This document shows, piece by piece, positions 1 through 9,826 of a stretch of DNA of 64,000 nt. How positions within the stretch are numbered: position 1 is the stretch's first letter; each line of letters starts with the position of its first letter. The DNA is from Salinivirgaceae bacterium (GTDB taxonomy: Bacteria > Bacteroidota > Bacteroidia > Bacteroidales > SZUA-534): positions 1-64,000 of the forward strand of contig JAFYYA010000055.1 in the NCBI GenBank assembly GCA_017557785.1, read 5' to 3'. The notes under the pieces were generated by a model. That model saw nothing but the letters and a program-made list of their open reading frames with translations. It was not told where the DNA came from and ran no database searches. A program made the position numbers and the translations under genes.

Positions 1-507
1 GTAGATGCCTTTCTCGAGTTCGGCACGCATTGTGGCGGTGTCGTTCAAATCGATGAAAGTAACTTCAAGTCCTTCATTTACAGGGGCAATGTACTTTGGA
101 ATATCAGTAACTCTGACGGCTGCCGATGTACGTCCGTGGAACGAGTGGCGGAAAGCCAGCACCTTGTTGCGGCCGTTGTAGAACGATGCCAGTTTGAGGG
201 CGTTCTCGTTGGCTTCGGCGCCCGAGTTTATCAGGAAAAGCGAGTAGTCGTTGTAGCCCGAAATTGGTCCGAGTTTGTCGGCCAGTTTCTGCTGCAACTT
301 GTTAATCACAGAGTTAGAGTAGAAGCCCAGAGTGGCAACCTGCTCGCTGATGGCTTTCACATATTTTGGGTGCGCGTGTCCCACCGAAATCACAGCGTGA
401 CCGCCGTAAAGGTCGAGATATTCCTGCCCGTTGGCGTCCCAAACGTGGCAGCCTTTGCCTTTCACTATTTCAACCGGAAATAGCGAGTAAACTTCAAATA
501 AATTCAT
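1..507 (-). CDS. argD: Acetylornithine aminotransferase, N-terminal part (runs off the window)
   Basis: A minus-strand frame stays open from an ATG at 505-507 to the window edge and gives 169 residues. It begins MNLFEVYSLFPVEIVKGKG and carries the class-III PLP aminotransferase features YLDLYGGHAVISVGH, GFYSNSV and NSGAEANENALKLA. This N-terminus is typical of the ArgD/acetylornithine-succinylornithine aminotransferases of Bacteroidota. The enzyme makes N-acetylornithine in cytoplasmic arginine synthesis. The PLP-binding lysine lies beyond the edge. Other class-III aminotransferases cannot be fully excluded without the rest of the protein. No arginine genes are visible on this side, so the remaining operon, if any, lies outside. 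Confidence 0.85.
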   Translation of the reverse strand, partial: MNLFEVYSLFPVEIVKGKGCHVWDANGQEYLDLYGGHAVISVGHAHPKYVKAISEQVATLGFYSNSVINKLQQKLADKLGPISGYNDYSLFLINSGAEANENALKLASFYNGRNKVLAFRHSFHGRTSAAVRVTDIPKYIAPVNEGLEVTFIDLNDTATMRAELEKGIY

Positions 508-706
508 CGTTTATAGTGTTTTGATATTGTTACAATGTCGATTTTGCTTAAAGCTAATTATTTGACATATTGCTAATTGCGATATGCAGACGCTTCGCTT
601 TAACAATGCGCGAAGTTACTATTTAATTGTAATGAACGTTGCAATGGCGGCAAAAAATCACAATTGGCTGTTCGTAACTCGTAACTCGCATTATCCGATA
701 AACATC

Positions 707-714
707 TATATTTG
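707..714 (+). promoter_or_regulatory. Bacteroidota -7 box upstream of waaA
   Basis: TATATTTG matches the Bacteroidota consensus TAnnTTTG and lies 20 bases before the waaA start codon. No clear TTTG -33 box sits at the usual distance. The region upstream holds short repeats of the CGTAACTC type. Confidence 0.5.
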
Positions 715-734
715 CGGCCGAAACAAAAAGAGCA

Positions 735-1973
735 ATGACATTCATTTATAACCTGAGTATCAGGGTTTACACATTTTTAATCCGCGTGGTATCGCCGTTC
801 AACGAGAAGGCGCGGTTTTGGATTCGCGGCCGCAAGGGTTTGCTTGAGCAGATGGCCGCAAAAATCGACGGCAGCAAGCCGATTGTTTGGTTCCACTCGT
901 CGTCGTTGGGTGAGTTTGAGCAGGGAAGGCCTGTTATTGAGGCATTTAAGGCCAAACATCCCGATTACGCCGTTCTGCTCACGTTCTTCTCGCCGTCGGG
1001 TTACGAGGTGCGCAAGAACTACGCGGGTGCCGATTATGTCTTTTACCTTCCGGCCGATACGCGGCGCAACGCAAAACGTTTTATGCAGATTGTCAAGCCG
1101 AAAGCCGCACTGTTCATCAAGTACGATTTTTGGTATAACTATCTGAACCAGTTGCACAAAGCTGGTGTTCCGACATATGTTTTCTCATCGATTTTCCGTC
1201 CGCAGCAGACATTCTTCAAATGGTACGGTGGTTGGTATCGCAACCTATTGAAATTCTTCACTTTGCTGTTCGTTCAAGACGAAAACTCGAAGCAACTGCT
1301 TGCCGGCATAGGAATCACTAATGTTCAGGTTGGCGGCGATACACGTTTCGACCGCGTTTACGATCTTGTGCAACAGGCCAAGCCACAACCGATTATCGAG
1401 CGATTTGTGGCCGGAGCCGACAAGGTTTTGGTGGCAGGTAGCACTTGGAGCGGTGATGAAGAATTGCTCTGTAAATATGCCAACGAGCACGATATCAAAA
1501 TGATAATTGCATCGCACGAGACCACAGAAACCAACGTCAGCCGTGTCGAAAGTTCGTGCACGGGCAAAGTTGTCCGCTACACCGACGCTCAAGCCGACGA
1601 GACGAAAGTTGATGGTGCGAAAGTGCTGATAATAAATTGTATAGGTTTGCTTTCTGCACTCTATCGTTACGGGCAGTTGTCATATATTGGCGGTGGATTC
1701 GGCAATGGAATACACAATACGCTCGAGGCTGCAACTTACAGTGTGCCAGTGGTTTTTGGACCAAAATATCATAAGTTCCGCGAGGCCTGCCAACTCATTG
1801 AGCGTGGTGCTGCAATCAGCATATCTGATTATGAGCAACTTGCAAGGGCTTTCGACCACTATTTCGCCAATCCCGACGATTGCAAGCGTGCTGGACAAAA
1901 GGCTTCGGCCTACGTTGATGAAATGCGTGGCGGAACGCAGTTGATAATTAAAGAGTTGAGTAAGGTAATGTGA
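735..1973 (+). CDS. waaA: 3-deoxy-D-manno-octulosonic acid (Kdo) transferase
   Basis: Transfers Kdo from CMP-Kdo to lipid A precursor at the inner membrane, the first core step of LPS assembly (GT30 family). The 412-residue product has a hydrophobic N-terminal anchor (residues about 3-20), then FHSSSLGEFEQGRP, where Glu60 matches the catalytic Glu of the family HAASVGE motif. It continues with the central KYDFWYN segment and a C-terminal donor-binding region with GGGFGNGIHNTLEAA. Length and order fit a full-length enzyme. The ATG at 735 follows a TAnnTTTG box by 20 bases. It is probably transcribed from its own promoter, with the small membrane protein gene following 24 bases downstream. Confidence 0.93.
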   Translation: MTFIYNLSIRVYTFLIRVVSPFNEKARFWIRGRKGLLEQMAAKIDGSKPIVWFHSSSLGEFEQGRPVIEAFKAKHPDYAVLLTFFSPSGYEVRKNYAGADYVFYLPADTRRNAKRFMQIVKPKAALFIKYDFWYNYLNQLHKAGVPTYVFSSIFRPQQTFFKWYGGWYRNLLKFFTLLFVQDENSKQLLAGIGITNVQVGGDTRFDRVYDLVQQAKPQPIIERFVAGADKVLVAGSTWSGDEELLCKYANEHDIKMIIASHETTETNVSRVESSCTGKVVRYTDAQADETKVDGAKVLIINCIGLLSALYRYGQLSYIGGGFGNGIHNTLEAATYSVPVVFGPKYHKFREACQLIERGAAISISDYEQLARAFDHYFANPDDCKRAGQKASAYVDEMRGGTQLIIKELSKVM

Positions 1974-1997
1974 TCCGGAATTTTTCAGATTCAAAAA

Positions 1998-2396
1998 ATG
2001 AGTAATATGACAGACGAAGAGTTGTTAAATTATTACGTAACTAAAAGATTGAATGGACATTCGACGATAGAGTTGCTTAAATATATGCAAACGCAACAAT
2101 TATCTGAATTACAGCGAAAAACTATTGTTGAAAAACTTGAGAAGTTAGACAAAACGCTTGAATTGCAAGAAGAGCAACAGAAGAGAAAAAAACAAATAAA
2201 AAAGGGATTTTTGGAAATCATTATTGGTGTTTTGATTTTTCTTTTTGGATGTTGGCTTTTCTTTCAATCTGCTCAAATATATAGGATATACATATTAAAT
2301 TTTATTGTTTGGGGGGCAGGAACAGGTTCTATTTTTTGGGGCATCGTTGATATAATTATTGGTACTATTAAATTGAAATCAGCAACTAGTAATTAA
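1998..2396 (+). CDS. Small hypothetical membrane protein
   Basis: Family not recognised. The 132 residues fall into a charged N-terminal half (residues about 1-72, rich in Leu, Glu, Gln and Lys, likely helical or coiled coil, ending in the basic run KKQIKKG) and two predicted membrane segments (about 72-92 and 100-125) separated by a short loop. The gene is clearly more AT-rich than waaA and the helicase on either side, which hints at later acquisition or weak selection on codon use. It lies in the same direction between them, with gaps of 24 and 15 bases, so it may be co-transcribed. No function is inferred. Confidence 0.7.
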   Translation: MSNMTDEELLNYYVTKRLNGHSTIELLKYMQTQQLSELQRKTIVEKLEKLDKTLELQEEQQKRKKQIKKGFLEIIIGVLIFLFGCWLFFQSAQIYRIYILNFIVWGAGTGSIFWGIVDIIIGTIKLKSATSN

Positions 2397-2411
2397 CACC
2401 TTGTAACTTAT

Positions 2412-3680
2412 ATGAAATTCGCTGATTTACATCTGAATCCCGAGGTTTTTGAAGGCATCGATGCGATGGGTTTTGAGGAGACCACGCCCGTGCAGGAACA
2501 GGTTATTCCGCAGGCTCTTGCCAAACGCGATATGATTGCATGCGCCCAGACAGGAACAGGCAAGACGGCAGCTTACATTCTGCCGCTTCTGCACCACCTG
2601 ACAACCCGCCACGAGCAGAAAATCAAGGCTTTGATTCTTGCCCCAACACGCGAACTCGTGATGCAGATTGACCAACAGTTTCAGGGATTTGCCTATTTCT
2701 GCGGTGTTGAGTCGGTGGGGATTTACGGCGGTAGCGACAGCGGTGTTTGGGACCAGCAGCGCTCTGCCATCGAGAGCGGCGCCAACGTGCTCATTGCTTC
2801 GCCAGGCCGTCTGCTTTCGCACCTGAATCTTGGCTACGTAAAACTCGACAGCCTTGAATATCTGATACTTGACGAAGCTGACAAGATGCTCGATATGGGT
2901 TTTGTCGACGATATCAAACGCATAATCACCTATCTGCCAAAACAGCGCCAGACGCTGATGTTTTCGGCCACTATGCCGCCCAAAATCAGGCAGTTGGCAA
3001 GTGCAATCCTGACAAATCCCGTCGAGATTAACATTGCCATATCGAAACCTGCCGAGGGCGTGCGCCAGACGGCTTATATGGCTTACGACGAGCAGAAGAA
3101 CAAACTGATTGCAACCATACTGAAAAGCAAGGATTTAGACAGCGTCATCGTCTTTGCATCGACAAAGAGCACCGTGAAAACGCTTGTGCAGGACCTGCGC
3201 CGTGCCAAAATCGAGGCGCGCGCTATCCACAGCGACCTTGAGCAGTGCGACCGCGAGGCTGTGATGCTCGATTTCCGCAACCGCAAATTCCCCGTTTTGG
3301 TGGCCACCGACATTGTCTCACGCGGCATCGACATCGATAATATCGGCTTGGTTATGAACTACGATGTGCCGCGCGACCCTGAGGATTACGTTCACCGCGT
3401 TGGCCGTACAGCCCGCGCCAAATCGACAGGCGAGGCCATCACGCTCATCAACCCGAAAGACGTGCAGCGTTTTGCCAAAATCGAGAAACTGATTGGCTAT
3501 GAGATAGAAAAGCCGTCTCTGCCCGAAGGCTTCGATGCCGCACCCGAGTACAAGCCCCAAACGACTGAGCACAAGCAGAACCGCCATTTCCACCGTGGTG
3601 GACACAATAATCGCGGCGGACGCAATAATGGCCACGGCAATCGTAGGCGAGGGGGAAAGCTGCAGGGCGGAAACAACTGA
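2412..3680 (+). CDS. DEAD-box ATP-dependent RNA helicase (RhlE-like)
   Basis: ATP-driven RNA unwinding enzyme of the cytoplasm, likely in RNA turnover or ribosome assembly. All core motifs are visible in order: Q motif region (GFEETTPVQEQVIP), motif I AQTGTGKT, Ia PTRELVMQ, II DEAD (VLDEAD-type, LILDEADKM), III SAT, IV VFASTK, V ATDIVSRGIDI and VI HRVGRTARA. The last ~50 residues form a basic, Gly/Asn/Arg/His-rich tail (HFHRGGHNNRGGRNNG), typical of RhlE-type helicases and probably an RNA-binding extension. The 422-residue length is normal. It converges with lolA, separated by 57 bases that hold a weak hairpin (3676-3693) followed by a T run. Confidence 0.93.
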   Translation: MKFADLHLNPEVFEGIDAMGFEETTPVQEQVIPQALAKRDMIACAQTGTGKTAAYILPLLHHLTTRHEQKIKALILAPTRELVMQIDQQFQGFAYFCGVESVGIYGGSDSGVWDQQRSAIESGANVLIASPGRLLSHLNLGYVKLDSLEYLILDEADKMLDMGFVDDIKRIITYLPKQRQTLMFSATMPPKIRQLASAILTNPVEINIAISKPAEGVRQTAYMAYDEQKNKLIATILKSKDLDSVIVFASTKSTVKTLVQDLRRAKIEARAIHSDLEQCDREAVMLDFRNRKFPVLVATDIVSRGIDIDNIGLVMNYDVPRDPEDYVHRVGRTARAKSTGEAITLINPKDVQRFAKIEKLIGYEIEKPSLPEGFDAAPEYKPQTTEHKQNRHFHRGGHNNRGGRNNGHGNRRRGGKLQGGNN

Positions 3681-3737
3681 TTTATTAGTCAGTGATTTTT
3701 TTGTGCGTCACTTACTGCACACTAAAAACTGTAAGAA

Positions 3738-4403
3738 TCAGTCTCTCATATCGATAATCTCAACGCCAGGATAATTTTTGGCATCGAAATTCAGCACAGC
3801 GTCATCAATTTTCTGATTGGTTTGGAATTTTGTGAGTGTGAGCGTGAAGCGTGTGCCATCCTTTTGGAAGCACTTGATTTGATATAGGTCGTTATTCGGT
3901 GTAAACCAATATTTTATCTTAAAATATGGCTTTTTGATGTTCTCTGGGGCGAGTTCAATAATCTGCATTGTTTTGCCGCCAATCTCTTCTATATCGCCCA
4001 TAATGTATTTAAATCCGCTACGGTAGAATGTGTAGAGCGACATTGGGTCTGACATAAACCTGTCTTCCGGTGCATCGTCGTTTGACACTTCGATCGGTGA
4101 TATAGTAACTTCATTGCTTTCAGCCAGATAAGCCCATCGATTCTTGCCGTCGCAGAAGGTTATGGTTTTATCGACATCGATGCGGAAACGGCTGCCTTTG
4201 AGTAGCAGAGATCCGCGATAGTTCTCGGTTTTCTCTTCGGCAAGATTCTCGTACACACAGTCGAAATCTGCTGTAATGCTTTTATAACCAGCCGCTTGCT
4301 TTGCGGCCTTGTCGAGAATGGCTTTGGCTTCGGGATCTTTTTGTGCAAAGCAGTTCACTGTGACCAGAGCCAATAATATGACGAGTATCTTTTTCATTTT
4401 CAT
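3738..4403 (-). CDS. lolA: LolA-like outer-membrane lipoprotein carrier protein
   Basis: Periplasmic LolA-fold protein expected to carry lipoproteins to the outer membrane. It starts MKMKKILVILLALVTVNCFAQ, a Sec signal peptide cleaved after Ala-Gln, and continues with the LolA features AKAILDKAAKQ and YKSITADFDCVYEN, followed by alternating beta strands. A TTG three bases upstream would give a longer reading, but the ATG at 4401-4403 is preferred. It shares one base with the ftsK stop (TGATG), a tight translational coupling. The ftsK-lolA pairing is common in Bacteroidota. No LolB or LolCDE is nearby. About 221 residues, normal for the family. Confidence 0.85.
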   Translation of the reverse strand: MKMKKILVILLALVTVNCFAQKDPEAKAILDKAAKQAAGYKSITADFDCVYENLAEEKTENYRGSLLLKGSRFRIDVDKTITFCDGKNRWAYLAESNEVTISPIEVSNDDAPEDRFMSDPMSLYTFYRSGFKYIMGDIEEIGGKTMQIIELAPENIKKPYFKIKYWFTPNNDLYQIKCFQKDGTRFTLTLTKFQTNQKIDDAVLNFDAKNYPGVEIIDMRD

Positions 4404-7006
4404 CAACGTAAAGTTTCCAATAAACGGTCAAGGCTCAATTCGTCAGGGATGAGCACTTCGCGTGCCTTGGCGCCCTGGAACGGTCCCACGATTCCGGCGG
4501 CTTCCAACTGGTCCATTATGCGGCCTGCGCGGTTGTAACCTATAGAGAACTTTCTCTGTATCAGCGATGTAGAGCCTTGCTGGTTTATCACAATTATTCG
4601 GGCGGCTTCTTCAAACATCGAGTCGCGTTTTGATAAATCGACACTATCCAAGTCACCACTAGCACTGCCTTCGGGTATGTATTCAGGCAATTCGAACGCG
4701 CCTGGGTAACTCTGCTGCTGCTCAATGTGTTCCATGATGCGCTCAAGTTCAGGCGTATCAACAAATGCGCACTGCACGCGGGTGGTTTCACTGCCCATCG
4801 AGATGAGCATATCGCCGCGACCGATAAGTTGGTTGGCGCCCGGTGCGTCGAGAATGGTGCGCGAGTCAATCATACTCATCACCTTGAAGGCGATACGAGC
4901 CGGGAAGTTGGCTTTTATCAGACCTGTGATGATGTTGGTTGTCGGCCTTTGCGTTGCAATAATCAAGTGAATGCCAATGGCGCGTGCCAACTGTGCCAGA
5001 CGGGCGATTGGCAACTCAACTTCCTTACCGGCGGTCATAATCAGGTCGGCAAACTCATCAATCACCACCACGATGTATGGCAGGAACCGGTGTCCGTTGT
5101 TTGGATTAAGCCGACGGCTGATGAATTTTGCGTTGTACTCTTTGATGTTGCGGCAGGCAGCGTTTTTCAACAGGTCGTAGCGTGTGTCCATCTCAATGCA
5201 GAGCGACTGCAATGTGTTCACAACCTTTTGAGTATCAGTGATAATTGCTTCTTCGGCATCGGGCAGTTTAGCAAGGAAATATTTCTCAAGCGACTTGTAC
5301 AGCGTCAGTTCCACCTTCTTCGGATCGACAAGTACAAGTTTCAGTTGAGCCGGATGTTTCTTGTAGAGCAGCGATGTCAGTATCGCATTCAATCCCACCG
5401 ATTTACCTTGACCAGTAGCACCAGCCACAAGCAAGTGCGGTGTCTTTGTAAGGTCGAAGGTGAACGTTTCGTTGGTTATGGTCTTGCCGATGGCCACTGG
5501 TAGTTCGTAGTTCGATTCCTGGAATTTTTTCGATGCAAGCACCGTGCGCATTGCCACCGTCTGCGGCTTCGTGTTAGGCACTTCGATACCGATGGTTCCG
5601 CGCCCCGGAATTGGTGCGATGATGCGGATTCCGAGTGCAGCAAGACTTAACGCGATATCATCACTTAAGTTCTTGATTTTTGATATTTTAACACCTTTTG
5701 CCGGAACAATTTCATAGAGTGTTACGGTCGGGCCGACGGTTGCGTTGATTTTGGCAATCTGAATCTTGTAATCGTTCAGCGTTTCAACAATTTTGTCCTT
5801 ATTCGCATTCAACTCTTCGGTAGGTACATCCGTGTTGTTCTGCTCGTAGTCGTTCAAAAGTTCGATCGACGGCAGACGGTAGTTTTCAAGGTCACGGGTT
5901 GGGTCATAAGGCTCAAGGTCGATGTCGCGGGCAGTTTGAGTCTCTTCTTCGCCTTTCGTGACTTCCATTTCAACTTCACCATCCTGTTCATTTTCAGTGT
6001 TTTCGTCTGACGGAATCTCAATGTTTTCCTTTGTTGTGTAAGTAATGCTGAAATCGCTTTGTCCGCTACTTAATCCACTGTTATCGTTATCGTTTGAGTC
6101 ATAGTCGTCAAGCAGTTTCGATTCCACATCATCAAGATTGTCAAACGAATCGTCTGTAGGATTGTTATTTTGTTGGTTATCAGACTCGTCAATCGTAGTA
6201 GTAGTCTTGATTTCGAATTTCAGAAGGTCTTTGTCGTTCTTTTCAAACGGGATGTCATCATTGTCGCCATCATTGCTATCATCTTGATTGCCAGCATCGG
6301 TGTCATCGTTTGTCAAGCCAGAAACCGTATCATCGGCCGACAGGTCAGCGCCAGTATCGTTCTGGTTGTCAGTCTCAACTGCAGGAAGTTCAATGTCGGT
6401 CACTTTTGGGTGAATCAGTTCGGTCACAAATGTGCGGCAGCGGGCAATAAAACTGTCGAAAGTGAACGACAGGATGGCAAACAAGCAGGTTATCAGCAAA
6501 ATGCCAGTGCCAAGTTTGCCAATCACGGCGTTCAGCCACTCGCTTACGAAATAGCCGTGAGCACCGCCCGGTGTAAATGCCGAATAGTGAAACAGATAAC
6601 CCAGCGCTATCGAGCCCCAGATGGCATAGACAGTGGTCAGTTTGATGGTCCGGCCAATCGGCCATGTTTTTATCTTGAACAGTCTCAATATGATAACAGT
6701 CAGAATAATGATGATGCCAAAAGCAGTCAGGCCAATCCATTTGTAAAGAAAACGCTGCGCAAGCAACGCCCCGATGGTGCCGGCCCAGTTGCTGGCCACA
6801 ATGTTCGGATTCGAAAAAAGTTTGCCAACCGATACGTCAAGTGAACTTTGGTCGATGCGCCAAGTGAAAAGGTACGAGATGAAAGCGAACGTCAGATAGA
6901 TTGTGAAGGCGGCAAGACAAACACCAGCAATGGTGCGTCTACGGTCGCGGTCGCTCATATTGAAATCCGCATCATCAGATGTGTTGAAGTTTTTTTTCTT
7001 AGCCAT
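4403..7006 (-). CDS. ftsK: DNA translocase FtsK/SpoIIIE
   Basis: Septum-located motor that pumps chromosome termini into daughter cells before division closes. The 867 residues comprise four N-terminal membrane segments (about residues 25-190), an acidic Asp/Asn/Glu-rich linker (about 205-345), the alpha/beta motor with Walker A GATGQGKSVGLN and Walker B VVVIDEFADL, then a C-terminal gamma winged helix (about 800-867, EEAARIIV to AGRIMDQLEAAGIVG) that in the family reads the KOPS polarity sequence. The linker is short compared with E. coli FtsK but normal for Bacteroidota. It is followed at once by lolA with a one-base overlap. Confidence 0.96.
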   Translation of the reverse strand: MAKKKNFNTSDDADFNMSDRDRRRTIAGVCLAAFTIYLTFAFISYLFTWRIDQSSLDVSVGKLFSNPNIVASNWAGTIGALLAQRFLYKWIGLTAFGIIIILTVIILRLFKIKTWPIGRTIKLTTVYAIWGSIALGYLFHYSAFTPGGAHGYFVSEWLNAVIGKLGTGILLITCLFAILSFTFDSFIARCRTFVTELIHPKVTDIELPAVETDNQNDTGADLSADDTVSGLTNDDTDAGNQDDSNDGDNDDIPFEKNDKDLLKFEIKTTTTIDESDNQQNNNPTDDSFDNLDDVESKLLDDYDSNDNDNSGLSSGQSDFSITYTTKENIEIPSDENTENEQDGEVEMEVTKGEEETQTARDIDLEPYDPTRDLENYRLPSIELLNDYEQNNTDVPTEELNANKDKIVETLNDYKIQIAKINATVGPTVTLYEIVPAKGVKISKIKNLSDDIALSLAALGIRIIAPIPGRGTIGIEVPNTKPQTVAMRTVLASKKFQESNYELPVAIGKTITNETFTFDLTKTPHLLVAGATGQGKSVGLNAILTSLLYKKHPAQLKLVLVDPKKVELTLYKSLEKYFLAKLPDAEEAIITDTQKVVNTLQSLCIEMDTRYDLLKNAACRNIKEYNAKFISRRLNPNNGHRFLPYIVVVIDEFADLIMTAGKEVELPIARLAQLARAIGIHLIIATQRPTTNIITGLIKANFPARIAFKVMSMIDSRTILDAPGANQLIGRGDMLISMGSETTRVQCAFVDTPELERIMEHIEQQQSYPGAFELPEYIPEGSASGDLDSVDLSKRDSMFEEAARIIVINQQGSTSLIQRKFSIGYNRAGRIMDQLEAAGIVGPFQGAKAREVLIPDELSLDRLLETLR

Positions 7007-7047
7007 TTTTAGTTGCCTTTAGGGACATGAACGGCAAAACCGGATTT

Positions 7048-7731
7048 TTATTTGCCGATTCCGTTGAAAATCTCGTCCATCTGCGAACGCTCAACACGCT
7101 CGTAGCCATTTGGAATGTCAAATATCGTGTTCGGAACTTTTTCATCAATGAATTCGATGGCTTCAAGATGCATCGGAATTCCGTTCATCTCAAGCCTGAA
7201 ATCGAGCAGCATACCCGGAATCATATCGAGCGGCGTGTTGGCTGTGGCGTTCTTGATTTTGATGTCGTTGGTGTAGTAAACATCAAACGACAGCGTGTCG
7301 ATGCTGATTTTCGCGTGCTTGCAGTTGAACCCTATAATCTCTTTTGTCTCGTCGTCGAAGTTGACTTCCAGATTGTCCGGCTTTTTCATCCCATAAAAGC
7401 CTTCGTTTGGTTCTGATACGTATAAGTATTTTTTGCTCAGAATTTTGAGTAGAGTGTAGGCTTCGTTTTCGCCGTTCTTGACAAATGCCGAACGGAAAAT
7501 TCCCAACCAACCTTCCATCTCGAGCAGAACTTTGTCATTGTTGAACCGCATCAGTATTGTCGATGGCAGCAAACCAATAATCGGACTCTCTTTTTCCGAT
7601 TCAAGGTAGGTTATTTTGTATTTCATCGAGCCTTCCTTGACGTTGCCATGGTGTCCTTGTTTTGTACAACCAATCGCCAATAGGCACACCGCTAACATCA
7701 ACACCCACAGGCGTTTACCAACTTTGAACAT
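7048..7731 (-). CDS. Putative lipoprotein, DUF4412-like
   Basis: The preferred start is the ATG at 7729-7731, because it places a lipoprotein signal (MFKVGKRLWVLMLAVCLLAIGC, lipobox LAIGC) at the N-terminus. An upstream ATG (7755) would add eight residues before it. The mature part is about 205 residues, beta-rich, with MKYKITYLE at the start and the closing ...FDIPNGYERV. This resembles the DUF4412-type periplasmic or outer-membrane lipoproteins, but the family call is tentative. It lies between glyA and ftsK on the same strand, with a strong hairpin separating it from glyA. Function unknown. Confidence 0.7.
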   Translation of the reverse strand: MFKVGKRLWVLMLAVCLLAIGCTKQGHHGNVKEGSMKYKITYLESEKESPIIGLLPSTILMRFNNDKVLLEMEGWLGIFRSAFVKNGENEAYTLLKILSKKYLYVSEPNEGFYGMKKPDNLEVNFDDETKEIIGFNCKHAKISIDTLSFDVYYTNDIKIKNATANTPLDMIPGMLLDFRLEMNGIPMHLEAIEFIDEKVPNTIFDIPNGYERVERSQMDEIFNGIGK

Positions 7732-7832
7732 ATTGTTTTGATTGTGTTCCAACACTGTATTTTCAATTGTGGTAAAGGTACTTATTATCGATTAAAAACC
7801 GATTTTTCTGCAACTTTTTTTGCAAAAAAAAT

Positions 7833-7860
7833 GCCCGCCAAATGCAATCGTTTGACGGGC
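7833..7860 (-). terminator. Rho-independent terminator after glyA
   Basis: Arms GCCCGCCAAA (7833-7842) and TTTGACGGGC (7851-7860) pair over ten positions with one wobble, around an 8-base loop. A runs precede and T runs follow, so it can act in both directions. It ends the glyA transcript before the lipoprotein gene. Confidence 0.85.
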
Positions 7861-7881
7861 AATTTTTTCTGTTGGATTTTA

Positions 7882-9162
7882 TTACCACGCAAACATCGGG
7901 CGCGGCATCATCATCTCGTTCACTTCGGCTTTCACTTTTGCGATAACGCTCTCGTTTTCAGGGTCGGCCAGAACGCGGTCGATCATATCCACGATAATGT
8001 CCATATCTGATTCCTTCAGGCCGCGGGTGGTGATGGCTGGCGTGCCAAGACGCAGACCGCTGGTCTGCATTGCCGAGCGGGTGTCGAACGGTACAAGGTT
8101 CATATTCACCGTGATGTCGGCAGCAACCAATGCTTTTTCAGCCACCTTGCCAGTCAGTTCGGCATATTTCGGACGAAGGTCAACCAGCATCGAGTGGTTG
8201 TCGGTTCCGCCTGAAACAATGTAGAATCCTTTGTTCATCATACCTTTAGCCAAAGCAGCGGCGTTTTTCTGAACTTGTTTCTGATACTCTTTGAACTCTG
8301 GGGTGAGTGCTTCGCCGAAAGCAACGGCTTTGGCTGCAATCACGTGCTCGAGCGGTCCGCCCTGTTGTCCTGGGAACACGGCTGAGTTAATCAGGCTGCC
8401 CATCGAGCGGATTTCACCTTTTTTGGTGGTTTTACCGAACGGATTCGGGAAGTCCTTGCCAATCAAGATAATACCGCCGCGTGGTCCGCGCAGTGTTTTG
8501 TGAGTTGTCGATGTTACAATGTCGGCATATTTGACAGGGTTGTCGAGCAGTCCTGCTGCGATAAGTCCAGCAGGGTGAGCCATATCCACCATCAGCAGAG
8601 CACCGCAAGCGTCGGCAATCTGGCGCATACGCTTGTAGTCCCACTCGCGGCTGTAGGCCGAGCCACCGCCGATAATCAATTTCGGTTTCTCGCGCATTGC
8701 CACTTCTTCCATTTCGTCGTAGTCAACGCGGCCTGTTTCCTTGTTCAGGTGGTAAGCGCACGGGGTGTAAATCATACCCGACGTGTTCACAGCCGAGCCG
8801 TGCGAAAGGTGTCCGCCGTGTGCAAGGTCAAGACCCATAAACTTGTCGCCTGGTTTCAGCACTGCCAGCAGAACGGCTGCATTGGCCTGTGCGCCAGAGT
8901 GGGGTTGCACGTTGGCATATTCGGCGCCGTAGATTTTCTTCAGGCGCTCAATGGCCAGCGTCTCAACTTCGTCAACCACTTCGCAGCCGCCGTAGTGGCG
9001 TTTGCCCGGGTAGCCTTCGGCGTATTTGTTGGTCAGGCACGAGCCCATAGCCTGCATAACCTGGTCGCTCACAAAGTTTTCAGATGCAATCATCTCAATG
9101 CCGCGCTTTTGGCGGGCGTACTCCTTGTCTATAAGGTCGAAAACAACACTGTCTTTATTCAT
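7882..9162 (-). CDS. glyA: Serine hydroxymethyltransferase
   Basis: PLP enzyme of the cytoplasm that interconverts serine and glycine while loading tetrahydrofolate with a one-carbon unit. The 426 residues show [15 protein letters not shown], the family motif [23 protein letters not shown] and the PLP-lysine site [13 protein letters not shown] (Lys near residue 222). The C-terminal region keeps PFDTRS and [14 protein letters not shown]. Length is standard. The Lrp/AsnC regulator gene lies just upstream in the same direction with a 26-base gap, so co-transcription and regulation by that protein are possible but unproven. Confidence 0.97.
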   Translation of the reverse strand: MNKDSVVFDLIDKEYARQKRGIEMIASENFVSDQVMQAMGSCLTNKYAEGYPGKRHYGGCEVVDEVETLAIERLKKIYGAEYANVQPHSGAQANAAVLLAVLKPGDKFMGLDLAHGGHLSHGSAVNTSGMIYTPCAYHLNKETGRVDYDEMEEVAMREKPKLIIGGGSAYSREWDYKRMRQIADACGALLMVDMAHPAGLIAAGLLDNPVKYADIVTSTTHKTLRGPRGGIILIGKDFPNPFGKTTKKGEIRSMGSLINSAVFPGQQGGPLEHVIAAKAVAFGEALTPEFKEYQKQVQKNAAALAKGMMNKGFYIVSGGTDNHSMLVDLRPKYAELTGKVAEKALVAADITVNMNLVPFDTRSAMQTSGLRLGTPAITTRGLKESDMDIIVDMIDRVLADPENESVIAKVKAEVNEMMMPRPMFAW

Positions 9163-9188
9163 ATTGTTATTGATTTATAAATATTTAT

Positions 9189-9662
9189 TTAGTCATTCGA
9201 TTCAATTGGGAATTGCCTGCGGAAACTCTCTTCGAGCGAGATGATGGTTTCTGTGCGCTCTACGATGTCGAGCCGCTGTAACTTGTCCGACAGAATGCGG
9301 CGCAGGTGCTCGTTGTCGTGTGCCATCACCTTGATGAATAGCGAGTAGTTGCCTGTAACATAATGGCATTCAATTATTTCGGGAATTTTAAAAAGTTCTT
9401 CGGCAATGTCGTGATACAGGCAGGCCTTTTTCAGGTTGATGCCCACAAAGGCGCACGTTTTGTAGCCCAGATTCTGCGGACTGACAATGAATTCGGAACC
9501 TGTGATGATGCCGATGCTGGTGAGCCGCTGAACTCTTTGATGGATGGCCGCACCCGACACTCCGCACTCGCGTGCCACTTCAAGAAAAGGTGTGCGTGCG
9601 TTTTTCGAGATTATCGACAGAATCTTCTTGTCAAGTTCGTCGATGTTGTGGTTTTCGCTCAT
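9189..9662 (-). CDS. Lrp/AsnC family transcriptional regulator
   Basis: 157 residues with an N-terminal winged helix-turn-helix (LDKKILSIISKNARTPFLEVARECGVSGAAIHQRVQRL, residues about 8-47) and a C-terminal AsnC/RAM effector domain (about 65-145, with ECHYVTGNYSLFIKV, the usual G-x-x-D/S core). Proteins of this family sense amino acids and form octamers on DNA. It sits directly upstream of glyA, so serine, glycine or leucine metabolism is a reasonable target, but the ligand cannot be read from the sequence. The start ATG at 9660-9662 matches family length. A 202-base gap separates it from batC. Confidence 0.92.
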   Translation of the reverse strand: MSENHNIDELDKKILSIISKNARTPFLEVARECGVSGAAIHQRVQRLTSIGIITGSEFIVSPQNLGYKTCAFVGINLKKACLYHDIAEELFKIPEIIECHYVTGNYSLFIKVMAHDNEHLRRILSDKLQRLDIVERTETIISLEESFRRQFPIESND

Positions 9663-9826
9663 AGTTAAAAGCCTTTAGATGTGTTTCCAAAACTCCACAA
9701 ATCAATCGCAGGGCAATTCGAGCCCCGCTTTTAATTTGACGCAAAGAAAACTAATTCTTCGGTACAAAACTTACAGTTCGGCCGTTTTTATCACCTAAAA
9801 GTTAACAATCGTAAGTATGGCGATTT

